Positions 22,025 through 32,213 of a DNA stretch of 64,000 nt are shown here, piece by piece. Under the pieces are notes generated by a model. It saw nothing but the letters and a program-made list of their open reading frames with translations. It did no database searches and was not told where the DNA came from. The translations under genes were made by a program, and so were the position numbers. The number at the start of each line of letters is the position of its first letter. Positions within the stretch are counted from its first letter, which is position 1. This DNA is from Bremia lactucae (taxonomy: Eukaryota > Oomycota > Peronosporomycetes > Peronosporales > Peronosporaceae), in assembly GCF_004359215.1 (NCBI RefSeq), contig NC_090610.1, positions 1,962,426-2,026,425 of the forward strand. Reading direction: 5' to 3'.

Positions 22025-23319
22025 ATGACAATCAAGCGTGAGTCACAGACTCTGAGCACATTCCTCGACGATGAGGGAATGGTGGACTTTGAAAGTCACT
22101 CTCAATCAGAGGAGGAGGAAAAAGAGCAGCGTTCGCTCACGCCTCCTCCTCCGGACGAACGTCGGCGAGCCCCGAATCCGTTCCCAGAACGTGGTGCCGC
22201 TGATGTTTTAACTGCATTGAGCAGGACACAGGACCCTGAGTCCAATATCATTACGAATCCGCTCGATGAAGAGCAAGAGCAGATAATCCTCATCGAGGAA
22301 AGAGCTCGTCGTCGAGCTGCCGAAATAGCGAAAGCTAAGGCTCATAGTGAATATAGATTCACTCCGCTTAGTGCGGACGAGCGTCACAAAGAGATAGCGG
22401 GTCATAGCTTGGCCATCTGGATCTCTGGTGACCCGGCGAGGACGCCGGAGGAGATCGCTGCTCGCGACTCTCTTCATGTGCAATACCTTACGCCGAAGGT
22501 AATGACGCGAAGTCAGTATCTGACGCGTTTACGTGATCAAGCCCGTGGGCTTCGGTGACCTCCATGAGGGAGATTACGATCGTTTTGTTTCCAAACGAAA
22601 CAAGAACTGAAAACGAAGTCTCATTTGAGAAATGGGTTCGCCGGGCCCGCAAACTCCGTAATATCTGGAATATCAGAGAGTCTGCGGATAGAGGTGATGT
22701 TCGTTTGGAACGGAAGCTTCGCTTCGACTTTGCTAAGCTTAAGGCCAAAGGCCAGTTACGTTCGGCATTTATGCTACAAAACGATGAAAGGCCTAGCCAA
22801 TATTTCAGTGCTTCGGTTGACCGTACAACCAAGGATCGAAGCCGCACTGAGGCTTAGGAATACCTAATCCCACGTTTAGTGGTGGGAAGCGTCGTTTGAC
22901 GCGAGTTGACCCTGAGCTTAGCGCTCAAAAACGTCAACGGCGTACGGGCAATCTTGCCGAAGAGGTACCTCGAACTCCCAAGAGTTTTCAGAAGAGGGGT
23001 ACCCTAGCCACTTCACCAGATACTAGTATTGACCCTCACGACGACGTCGCTTTAAAAGTTTCTCCACATGAAACTGAAAATTCCCCCGCGCATCAAGGAG
23101 CGCGGGAGGTGGCCGAAATTTCAGCGGAAGAATTTGACGCTTTACGGCACGAGGTGCAACTTCTTCGTGAGGTCCTTGCTCGGTAGAGCTCTTTTGAGGC
23201 GTTTCGGGACCGTCTTTCGACGCTGGAGCGTCAGCAGCCTCGTTTAGAGGGCCAGCTGGATATCCTGGTGAGGATGCAGCAACCGGCGGCACGACCGCTT
23301 GTCTCGGCGCAAGCGCCTT
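22025..23319 (+). CDS. Antisense additional ORF of family B (acidic N-terminus, coiled-coil C-terminus)
   Basis: Runs against gag-pol, from just inside the 3' LTR towards pol. The frame from ATG 22025 is open to 22558, resumes after one shift at about 22552 to 22857, and after another at 22896-23186; past a TAG at 23184 it is open again to 23319. The ancestral frame was about 430 codons. Features: MTIKRESQT start, an acidic stretch (QSEEEEKEQ), proline-rich PPPPDERRR, a helical charged middle (EERARRRAAEIAKAKAH), a segment FEKWVRRARKLRNIW, and a coiled-coil end (SAEEFDALRHEVQLLREVL, then FEAFRDRLSTLERQQ). The copy at 43960-42548 preserves the same protein despite its own frame breaks. It overlaps the pol tail and chromodomain over 22918-23319. 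No family recognised; gag-like or nucleic-acid-binding roles are only guesses. Confidence 0.6.
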
Positions 23320-26300
23320 GAAGTCCACGTGGGAAGGGTCCCGATATGGCTTAAGCAAACCAACGTAAAGCACTGGGTGAGTACGCAGCGTGCTGGGAAG
23401 GTTTAGCGTATAAGCTAGGCCCTTCTTGGCCAAGACCGTAAATGATCCAAAAAAGCGCGGGCGCAATTTGGTCTTGAAGACCGCGGAAACCAAGTTGGTA
23501 GGTAGGTATTTAGCGTTTAGTAAAACTCGGTCTCCGACCATATAAGAATTATTACAGTTTCTGCCTTTGGCATCCGCTTGTTCTTTTTGTTTGTCTTGGC
23601 TATCAGCCATCGTGTCACGTACATGTCTTAAGACACTAAATCGCGCCGCGAGTAACTCGCTAACTTGTTTCCGAACGGTAACAAGGCTGATATCAGCAAG
23701 CCTATCGGCCAATTCTCCCCCACCAAGCCCTGAACCATGCAGTGGTATCGTTAACAGAACGCGCGGGTGGGTAAGACCGTTAATATAAAACGGAGTATAG
23801 CCTGTAGAGGCAGGAACAGCGTTATTTAACGCAAATTCTACTGGGAGCATTGAGCTCCAGCGCTTTGGTGTCTGAGCACACACGCTGCGTAAAACGTCTT
23901 CAATGACGCGATTGACACGTTCGGTTTGACCATCGGTCTGCGGATGGTCCGCAGTGGACATATCCAATCTGGTGCCAAGCACTCGGAATATTGATTTTCA
24001 GAATTTACCCGTGAAACAGGGATCCCAATCAGAGACAATTGCCACTGGCAAACCATGTTGTCGAAACACGCGATCGATAAACAGCTTAGCTGTACCCTCT
24101 CCATCAATGGAATCCGGCACGGCCGCTAAGTGAGCCATTTTGCTCAAACGGTCAACAAAGACCACTATACCGGAGTTACCGGCTGAATCTTTCGGCAGCC
24201 CGAAAACAAAATCCATACTAATGGACTCCCAGCAACCTATGGGGACGGGATGACTCGCCAGTGGCGCAGCAGCATGTGCCGAGGGTTTAACCCGTTGGCA
24301 CGTTTCGCATGTGCGAACATACGTGCTGATCCATTTATAAAGTTTGGGCCACCAATAACTCTGGCTGATAGAGCCGTAGGTCTTTACTCTACCGAGATAA
24401 CCACCAAGTACAGTATCGCGTGCCTCATAGAGGATCCGGTACTTTAAATCCTCATCATGAGGAACAACGACACGCGGAGGGTCTGCGATGTCTGTGCAAT
24501 AGAGCAATAGGTCGTTATCGATAGAAAAACGATGTAACCTTGCACTCAAACGTGCCGGTAATTTAATACCCGAATCCGAGTTCTTTAAGGCTCGTAGCAG
24601 AGCCACACACTGTTCATCCTTGGCGTAAGCCGAACGGATTAATTCAGGAATAGGTGACGAGATAGTCGTTAAATGAGAAACCTCAAAATCCGGCTTGCGT
24701 GATAACGCATCAGCCAAAGCATTTTGCTTGCCGGGTTTATACTTCACCTCGAAGTTGTATTCCGCAAAAAAAGATAGTCATCGGGCCATTCTCTGTGAGA
24801 GATGGGGCGACTTAGTCGCCGTGTGTAACGACGCATGATCTGTATAAATCACAAACAGCTTAGAGCCGAGCAGATGAACTCTGAATTTGACGAGAGCATA
24901 CTTAATAGCAAGTAACTCTTTGTCATGAGCTGGGTAGTTCTTTTCCGCAGCTTTAAGCTGTCTAGACTCGAACGCAATAACACGTTCATGCCCATCAACA
25001 TCTGTTTGTAACAGAGCACTGCCAATGGCAAAATCTGATGCGTCACAGACGACACTGAAAGGCCAATTTGGGTTTGGCAGTGCCAGAATCGGGGCATGGA
25101 TAAGACTATCCTTAACTGCTCGAAAAGCATTATTTTCGGTGCTAGTCCAGCACCATTCTGTATCCTTTTTAAGGAGATTAGATAATGGCCTAGCCATATC
25201 AGCGTAATTTTCGCTATATTTGTGTAAATAATTGGCGAGACCCAACCACTTACGCAAATCCTTTTGGTTTTTAGGAACCGGCCAATCTACTATGGCTTTT
25301 ACCTTAGCGGGATCCGCTCTAAGGCCTCGCTTTCCAATGAAGCACCCTTAAAAAAAAAATTCGTCTGCGCCAAAAATGCATTTAGATGCATTGGCATACA
25401 ATTTGTTTGTGCGCATGCACTCGAGCACTGCTCGCAAATGGTCTAAATGGTTTTCCATATCCGACCGACCCTGCTCCGCACGACTATCGACAAAAATGTC
25501 ATCGAAATAAGTCTGTGCATGACCTCGATGAGGGCGAAACAGTTGCGTCACTAGACGATTAAATGTTGCCGGGGCGTTGGAAAGCCCTTGTGGTATAACC
25601 AACCACTCCCATAACATGCCGCTTGGGCTAACCGCTGTAAGCGGGATATTACTAGCTCGCATGAGCAATTGGTAGCAACCATCGATTAAGTCCAATGCAC
25701 TGTACATTGTACATCCCACCATATTGTTCTGAAGAACTTTTTCTCTAGGAATGGGGGTTTGTGCTGGTATAGTGGCAGCATTATTAAGCTTATTATAAGC
25801 ATGTACAATGCGCCATTTAGCATTTGCCTTTTTGACACAAAATGTCGGTGTCGAATGAGGAGATTTGCTCTCTCGTACCATTCCAGCCTCGTGCTTAGCA
25901 CCGAAGAAATCGTCAATGACGTCACACTGCTCCCTTTGTAAAGGCCATTGTCGTATGACACAATATTTGGTCCCCGGAACTAAGTCAATTTCATGACGAA
26001 CATCTCTATCCGGAGGTAAAACAGATGGTGGGTTATTACATACCACATCTTGGGATTCTTTAATTAAGGAATAAAAGGGATCCATAGGATCTTTAAGGAT
26101 CGATGACCCACTTCGCGCACTAAGTGCAGCTTTTGTGTCATCCAGGACAGCTTCGTCGAGAAGTGACGATGAGTTTAACTCCATCATAGGTCGAATGACC
26201 ACCATTTTAGATAAGTCGCCAGCTTTTAAGGCTCGACCGCACTCATCAATAGACATTTCGTCTAGCTCTAAAAGAGCATGTAACGAGGGGATTGCCGCAA

Positions 26301-26514
26301 GGCTAACTTTCCCCTCAATGTTACCGGTTACGCCATTTACAAGCGTCTGTACTTGCTCACTCGTATCACTTTGTGAGGTTAAACACGCTTCGTGTCCACC
26401 CTGTCTTGGAGTGGAAACAATACGCCTCTTAGAGGCCGGGACCTTCACGTCCCCGGGTTTTCCAGCCTGTATTGGTTCTATACAAGACATGGTGTCTAAT
26501 TTGTCATCCGACAA
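22918..26514 (-). pseudogene. Family-B pol: RT, RNase H, integrase, chromodomain
   Basis: One reading frame from 26514 to 22918 with no frameshift but four internal stops: TAA at 25350, TGA at 24780, TGA at 24000 and TAG at 23025. RT (about 26000-25350) has [20 protein letters not shown] and the YFDDIFV active site. RNase H (25257-24778) keeps VVCDASD, DKELLAIKYAL and YTDHASL. Integrase (24747-23400) has lost both zinc-binding His residues (YEARDTVLGGY) but keeps CETCQRV, the SMDFVFGLP Asp, the VSDWDP Asp and DGQTERVNR Glu. An SH3-like module (GSFTVLAKKGLAYTLNLPS) is followed by a proline-rich linker and a chromodomain start (FHVEKLLKRRRREGQ, stop, YLVKWLGYPSSENSWEFE). Two stops replace a Trp codon. 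Confidence 0.9.
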
Positions 26515-26596
26515 GGAGTTAGGTAACTCAACTTCCTTATTCAGCGAACGTTTACGTGTCGCTTCACGTGCATTAGGAGGGTTTGACCCAAAATGC

Positions 26597-26836
26597 CCTG
26601 GCGAACTGCCAATAGTGTCACTATTGACACTCTTATGGTGCCACCTCGGCCAACCACACTCGGTGGACTTAGACGTGTTACTCCACGTATCTCAGGGATA
26701 TTGCACCCTTGAGGTCCAGGCGAACCGCGAACAGTGTCACTACTGACACTCAGTATGATGTCACCTCGGCCGATCATACTCGGTGAACTTAGACGTGCCA
26801 CTCTACGTATCTCAGGGATATTGCACCCTTGATGAT
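26597..26836. repeat. Tandem duplication (about 120 bp x 2) in the protease-RT linker
   Basis: Two diverged copies, each ending CGTATCTCAGGGATATTGCA; on the coding strand each encodes CNIPEIR followed by R-L-S/P-P-S and GRG. Family-B copy 3 (about 51425-51540) has only one unit. Confidence 0.85.
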
Positions 26837-27341
26837 TCGCCCTTAGGCCAACAATGCTTTCAGCATTTAGTGAATCGTTATTGTAACGAGTGTCACTCGA
26901 CGGAGTACGTGCCGTTCCACTTATTTCCGCTGAGTCGGGCTCAGAATTAATGTTTGTAACATTAGAGTTTATTAACTCAGACATGCCAATGTCTATATCA
27001 CTGACAGACTCATTCAATGATCCGCGCCAATAGCGCTTCTGTTGCCTAGCAAAGGTGGGTTCATGACTCTCCAAAACTTTGCTGGGAACATTGCGCGTGG
27101 CGCCTAAGGTATTTGACCTCCAATCGATCCATGGTTCATGGTCTTTTAACCAGCCATACCAAGGATAAGATCATATCTCGAATCCAAATCAAGGACGAGA
27201 CAGCATTCCATACTGTCAAAGTCCAGAAACTTTATACCTAAGTTCAATGGAAATTTGGAAACAGTGACACGAGTCTTAGTCGCTAAGCGAACAGTGATTG
27301 TATCACCTTTATGCGCTCTAAGCGCTTCAACGTATTTTTAT

Positions 27342-27436
27342 TCAAAAGTATTTTTTTCACAAATATTTTTCACAAATATTTTTTCACAAATATTTTTCAC
27401 AAATATTTTTTCACAAATAGTTTTCACAAATATTGA
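27342..27436. repeat. Minisatellite, CACAAATA with T-tracts, 13-15 bp units
   Basis: Six units of CACAAATA separated by T-tracts of 5-7. Units alternate 13 and 14 bases, so a 27-base pair keeps codon phase: one minus-strand frame reads IFVKNICEK repeatedly and stays open. Absent from the same place in family-B copy 3 (about 52040). Confidence 0.9.
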
Positions 27437-27665
27437 CTTCCTTCAAGGGAAAGGCGTCAAGCATAATTGCAAGACGCTCCTGAGTCAATTAAAATTGACC
27501 ACGGCTTATTAAAGCCCTTTACAGTCGCTTGAGCGACTAGCAAGCAAGGCTTGTACTCTCGCCCCGTGCCATTGAGCACCGAGCGAATTGGGGCTAGGTT
27601 CTGTTTATTCTCACCTCCTTGAGGTTCAACAGAGCCTAGGTCTTCCCCAGTAGGGCGCCCCGCAC

Positions 27666-28684
27666 CTACTGGGTATCGACGTTTTCCCGCACCGTGCCTG
27701 ATCTCTGGTATAGGTCGGAGTTGGAGCTCTTTTGAGCTTTACGCGAATTTCGAAGAGGGCAGACAGGGCGTAAATGTTTCGTGCTTCCGCACGTATAACA
27801 TCTACGGATGTTTTTATGCTGTTCCACAGCTTGAAGAGCCTCTTCTCCTTCCTCAACGAGGCTCAAATCCATAGGTTCCGCTCTATTAGACGGAGCCCAT
27901 GTGCTCGAAGAGCTTGTTCGGTAAACAGGCGTGCTAACGCGAGCAGACTTAAAGTCAAACTCGGCGCGCAGCGCTATGGCAACTGCCTCTTCGAACGTAG
28001 CCGGATGAGATCGGAACAATTTCGTCCGGACAACGCTCTCATTGAGACCTCCCATAAAAATGGTCACTACAATTTCTGCTTGCACCGGGTCTTGATGCAT
28101 AGATGCAATGAGAGTTCTCAACTCCTGGACAAAGTCCCTTAGGGTTCTTTTACCCTGTCGAGTCGCTAGGAGCCGTGCTCGCATGCGAAAAGCCTGATCA
28201 GGCGGTGCAAACATGCTCGTCATTTGCTGTTTCAGCGAATCCCATGAGGGAAAAGCGTCGTTTATGGACGTACTGCACGATAGTGCCCATGCCATGGCTC
28301 TACCTCCAAGGTTGGAAATGGCCGTAGCCACCTTTTGCCGTTCTGTTAAGAACAAGGCGGAATCAATGGACAATTCCATCTGCTTAATCCAAAAAGGGAG
28401 ATTTTCTCCCTCTTTCCCTCAAATGTTTTCACATTTACTGTTAGAGGGCGAGCCCTCGGCTCTGAGTCAGGTACAGAGATGTACCGAGTTGGCATAGATG
28501 CCGCTAAATGGTCCTGTACCTGACCGATCAGGGAGGTTTCGTACCGCATGAAGGCTTCAAGACTTGCATGCAGGACCTCTGGTCCTTGAGAAATAAAAAA
28601 TTCCACGTGCTCAAGCCCGAATAAGGTTTTGAGCTTGTCATAAGCGGCGCGTTGCACTTCTGAAACTTCTAAAACCTCTTCCAT
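27666..28684 (-). pseudogene. Family-B gag (capsid and zinc knuckle), one frameshift
   Basis: Frame 28684-28346 carries the N-terminus ([20 protein letters not shown]), and frame 28379-27666 the retrotransposon gag domain (MAWALSCSTSINDAFPSW, FRMRARLLATRQGKRTLRDF), the conserved EPMDLS, and an intact CX2CX4HX4C knuckle (CYTCGSTKHLRPVC). The two are joined by the loss of one A in an A/G run at about 28415. Binds element RNA and forms the particle in working relatives. Confidence 0.88.
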
Positions 28685-28726
28685 CTTCGTGAGAAATTAG
28701 TCTTGTAAAGACTCAGGCGTAGATTG

Positions 28727-28742
28727 ACTACGAGTGCTACCA
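28727..28742 (-). promoter_or_regulatory. Primer binding site of family-B copy 1
   Basis: On the coding strand TGGTAGCACTCGTAGT starts two bases after the 5' LTR end. TGG is complementary to a tRNA CCA end. The same TGGTAGCAC core follows the LTRs at 29225, 53252 and 59364, so different families share a primer type. I cannot name the tRNA. Confidence 0.7.
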
Positions 28743-28744
28743 GG

Positions 28745-29209
28745 TGTAGCGGAGCTAACTCGCTCCTAAAGTCAGAGGAAGACTTTCAGACTCAGAGAGT
28801 CACTTAGTTCTATTGAACTAATGCGTTTAACAACTCAGCGAGTCGTACAAGCTATCAAAGCTTAAGGAATCCTAGTTCAAGGGATTCAGGGGTTCGTAGA
28901 ACCAAGTGGCAACCAGTGCCCAAGAGGATATACCATAGAAAGGCTTCTGTCTCTTACAGATCAATGCGCAAGCCCGAGGAAGGCACTTAGCGCTTTAAGA
29001 TCAAAAGGGGAACTGCACTTTATTGGATTATTTAAATCCAAAAAAAACTTACCCTAGCTAATTAAGATAGATGTTGGCGACCACATTTGTTGCCCATAAT
29101 AAATGGGATTTAAGTAACTAACTATTTTAAAAGTAGATAAAAGGGTATTTTACCCATAAAGTAAATGTACCACAACAACGGTTCTCCAACCGATGTTTGC
29201 CCCACTACA
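28745..29209 (-). repeat. 5' LTR of family-B copy 1
   Basis: 465 bases, paired with the 3' LTR at 21429. Lacks the GGCGG hairpin segment. The right copy of the GAGGT target duplication follows at 29210-29214. Confidence 0.92.
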
Positions 29210-30600
29210 GAGGTACTCCGCTGCAACTGGTAGCACTAGTAGTCAATCAACGCCTGGTTTCTTAAAAGACTAAGCATCAACATTTTCACGAACTTTTAGG
29301 GGCGAAACGCGCAGCGTTTGAGAAGCTCAAAACTTTGTCTGGGCTAGATCACATCGAATTCATCATTTCTCAGGGCCCCGAGGTTCTTGATGCTTCCACG
29401 ACAAGAGACTATTGGATCTGCGGTACGTTCTCGTCAAATTTCGAGTGCATCTCCTCGGAGAACAGACAGTACCTATAGGTTTGACGAACTCGGCCCCGGA
29501 AAACCGGAGACCTCCTTCGCGATATACACTGATCTTGCATCATTCCGAACCGCAAAGAAAAGCCATCACCTGTCGCAACGGACGTATCGCTGGCTTTCTT
29601 TTTTTATCTAAATACAGCTTCGTCGTTCACTACAAGTCGGGCAAGATTCATATTCTTGCCGATGCCCTGTTCGCGACGCCCTATGATCCTCGCTTGGATT
29701 TGGGTCGTCAGAATACTGACGCCGATGACGACGACAGATGCGCGGCGGATGTGTCACTGAACTTAACTCGAGTCGGTCCACTACTACCTCTTCACGATGA
29801 AATTGTAGCGGCTTACGACGGCGACACGATCATGCTGACATAATCACGTATATACGCTCGCCCAACGATGCTTCATTGGGTGCTCGTTCCTGATCACTCT
29901 GGACCTTCAGTCCCACGGCGACGTCGCCGCATTCCAGTTTAGACGGAGATACATCATCTATAATTTCGATGAGCCATGGACGGTTTGCTATCGATCCTGA
30001 TCTAATAGCTCGGATAATTTACGAGTCCCCTTGATTCCTCAGCTGGGGGCATATAGGCCGCAAAAAGACTTATGCGGCTGCTTCGCGCATTATTTATTGT
30101 ATAAGTGAGTGCGTAGTTGGGTGCGGGCGTGTGGAATTTGCCAGCGTGTGAAGCTGTCGCCTTCGTCGCAGGCTCCCCTGCGACCACGTTTTATTGCCTC
30201 AGAGGCATGGCGCTCGATTTCTATGGAGTTCATTTTTGGTATTCCGCCCGACGACAAAGACCGCACGGGCATCCTGGTATTTGTCGACCACTTCAGTAAG
30301 ATCAGTCATCTTATTCGACGCAAATCACCACGGCCGAGACCGCGGTGCACTTCATCGACGCAATACACCGCTATCCTGGTCTTCCGGAGTCGATTGTGTC
30401 GCGTCCAGCAGCGATCCGCGATTCACTTTCGCCCTCTGGATTTAACTTCTCGAGCCCTTTGGAAGAACATTGCTGGTGTCGATGGCATCCCATCCGTAGG
30501 CGGATGAGCAAACTGAACGCGTCAATCGCGTTCTCGAAGATGTTCTTCGCAGAGTCGACTCACAAGATTCGGGCAGGAATGAGAACTGACTGATTCCTGC
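29210..30600 (+). mobile_element. Remains of the older plus-strand Gypsy element
   Basis: After the LTR remnant and a PBS-like CTGGTAGCAC come a gag N-terminal fragment (about 29300-29400: FEKLKTLSGLDHIEF in broken frames), then a jump to RNase H (29412-29843: VLVKFRVHLLG, ILADALF) and a decayed integrase (30109-30590: CGICQRVKLSPSSQAPLRP, SISMEFIFGIPPD). Protease and RT are deleted. The integrase differs clearly from family B, so part may be a separate insertion. Confidence 0.75.
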
Positions 30601-30781
30601 ACGAATTTTGTCATCGAACAAGCGACGGACATCAATTGTGACACTACTGTCGTCATCATGATCAATTGCGGCTCTCTAAGTAAATGATATGGGTTTCCTA
30701 TGGACTTCTTTGACATCATCTTGGCGAGCACGCCGTGCAGCTGAAAGACCGACAATTGCAGAACCGGCAAAAATCAATGCC

Positions 30782-30835
30782 ATAAATCTGGCGGCCAAAA
30801 TCTATTTTTGATTAGATTTTGGCCGCCAGATTTAT
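30782..30835. repeat. Perfect 23-bp inverted repeat with LTR hairpin motif
   Basis: Arms 30782-30804 and 30813-30835 are exact complements around an 8-base loop; imperfect pairing continues for about 25 bases further out (GGCAAAAATC / GATTTTTGCC). The core GGCCGCCAGATTTAT is the LTR hairpin motif seen at 21755 and 44590. From 30860 to 31350 nothing is recognised. Confidence 0.9.
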
Positions 30836-31357
30836 ATCTTTGATTTTTGCCAATTTGCAATTGATTCTGGCAGTTAGCCATAGAGCCACTTTAAAGCGAG
30901 GGTGCTTGTCTTTGGTCAATCAAGCCGGACCTGACTTAATAGAACCCCAGTGGAAGTCGCGACGAAGCCAAAGCTATCCATTTGCCAACACCTGTCGCCG
31001 TCATAGTCATAAGCTCCGTTCAGATAAACGGCCCCGCGAATCCACCTTGCTGTATCGGATGTCCCGAGCAAATACTCTGGACTTTCCTGACACCATGCGA
31101 GATCATTTCGGTGCCTCTACAGCCTGCGCGGAAATATGATTGACGGCGTCGTATACGATGCGCTTCTGACGTCGTGGTGTGCCTTCATTCGGCGATTCGA
31201 CCGGATGATGTCTAGCGGGCGCTGCTTTGTCTGTCGGCTAGCCGATAGGGAAGATCTACACGCTGATCATTCCTTCAGCGCCTTACGCGACAGATTGTGT
31301 GAGAACGCTTGGAACGAGGACCGTCTCTGATTCGTCCTCGTGGTTTAGGGGTGTTCA

Positions 31358-32001
31358 TCATGCTCCGTCATGCGTAGACCGACTGGGGAAGCTTAGAGAA
31401 TGCAAATCGCTGAGCAACCGCTCAGCGAGATCGAGCAGGCTTGGGTCGACAAGCACGAGCGTAGCCTTGGCGAGAAAGAAGCAGCCACTATTCGTTGAGA
31501 ATTGCGTCGCCTCCGCCGGCAGCACAGTCCGCCAAATCATCGACAGGTCGTTGCGCCTCACTCGCGTGAGGCGGGGACCGCATTCACAACTCGGAGACTG
31601 TTCCATTCGCAAGAACGTCGTCGTAATATATCCTCGCCTCGGGGTGACCCGAGGCCTGCGTGCTCTAGGAGCGACGCTCTTGGCCCGTTTAAACGAGGCC
31701 ATTTAGATGGAGGGGGCATCTTTGGAATGCCACCCGTCACATAGCCACGTTCTAAACGACTGGCTTGTGACACCGACTGAGCACGTTCACGTGTCGTCGA
31801 CGGAGCTTTAGGCTCCGAATCCTCTATGTCAAAACCATTATGGATTATGGTCTGAGCATAAGGCGTTGTGGTTATACCCAACGGAGAAGCAGCTGCGCCT
31901 TTATGGGCAGCGCTCTCATTACCTGTCGCTGCGCTTTCCAGCGCAGACGACGAGACAGCATTCGTAAATGTTCCTGTTTTCATGTTTTGAGCCACGCTCA
32001 C
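31358..32001 (-). CDS. Minus-strand ORF related to the family-C antisense ORF (decayed)
   Basis: The frame 32001-31558 (147 codons) shares its N-terminal part with the frame at 45192: a Ser-rich stretch, then ESAAHKGAAA and TTTP. A second frame continues to 31358. It starts next to an LTR-like fragment (32005-32213) and runs away from it, opposite to the integrase remnant at 30109, the same layout as in families B and C. An alternative is a shadow of plus-strand frames of similar length (31299-31706, 31502-31744). Confidence 0.4.
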
Positions 32002-32004
32002 AAT

Positions 32005-32213
32005 ACATAAAAGTGTTATCTACAGATATGACGTTTTGGAATAGTAAAAAATTGTATTAATATTTGATACAATTAAATATAAACCAGTCTGACAACTACT
32101 TCCTACTTAGTGAGTGCGCACGAGGAGCCGGATTGCCGCTCCCGTGACGACATTTTACTCGAGTACTTAGTACGTTGGGTGAGGTCGCTAAGGCGCCCAC
32201 CATAGCTACCTCA
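32005..32213 (+). repeat. LTR type-1 fragment cut by a type-3 LTR
   Basis: Matches the 3' half of the block at 6723-7274 (GTGCGCACGAGGAG, GTTGGGTGAGGTCGCT). It ends at CTACCTCA, where TGTAACGGGG of the next LTR begins. Confidence 0.75.

Larger units (their letters stand above)
26541..27520 (-). pseudogene. Family-B aspartic protease and linker
   Basis: The protease active site reads ILIDSGASCNYA near 27500, followed by a stop, then by a minisatellite insertion; the flap-to-C-terminal part LDSRYDLILGM is at about 27180. The linker frame 27074-26541 (177 codons) is not in phase with pol at 26514. It contains a tandem duplication of about 120 bases (26597-26836). Non-functional as it stands. 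Confidence 0.75.
21429..29209 (-). mobile_element. Ty3/Gypsy chromovirus-type element, family B copy 1 (complete, 7.8 kb)
   Basis: Bounded by two LTRs (21429-21914 and 28745-29209) beginning TGTAGCGG and ending CCCATTACA/CCCACTACA, with a GAGGT duplication outside. Gene order on the minus strand: gag, protease, RT, RNase H, integrase, chromodomain. A further ORF on the plus strand lies between pol and the 3' LTR. The LTRs differ by roughly one base in fifteen by eye and one lacks a hairpin, so the insertion is not recent, and several stops make it non-autonomous. Confidence 0.95.

Noticed and set aside
26135..26746. 203-codon plus-strand ORF opposite the pol linker
   Set aside because: No homologous ORF kept in copy 3 and no LTR or polypurine context; treated as a shadow of the minus-strand linker frame.
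27342..27436. CRISPR-like repeat array
   Set aside because: Units are 13-15 bases without unique spacers, in a eukaryotic transposon; a simple minisatellite.
27255..27512. Plus-strand ORF with repeated FSQIFFTNI
   Set aside because: It is the opposite-strand reading of the minisatellite in the protease gene.
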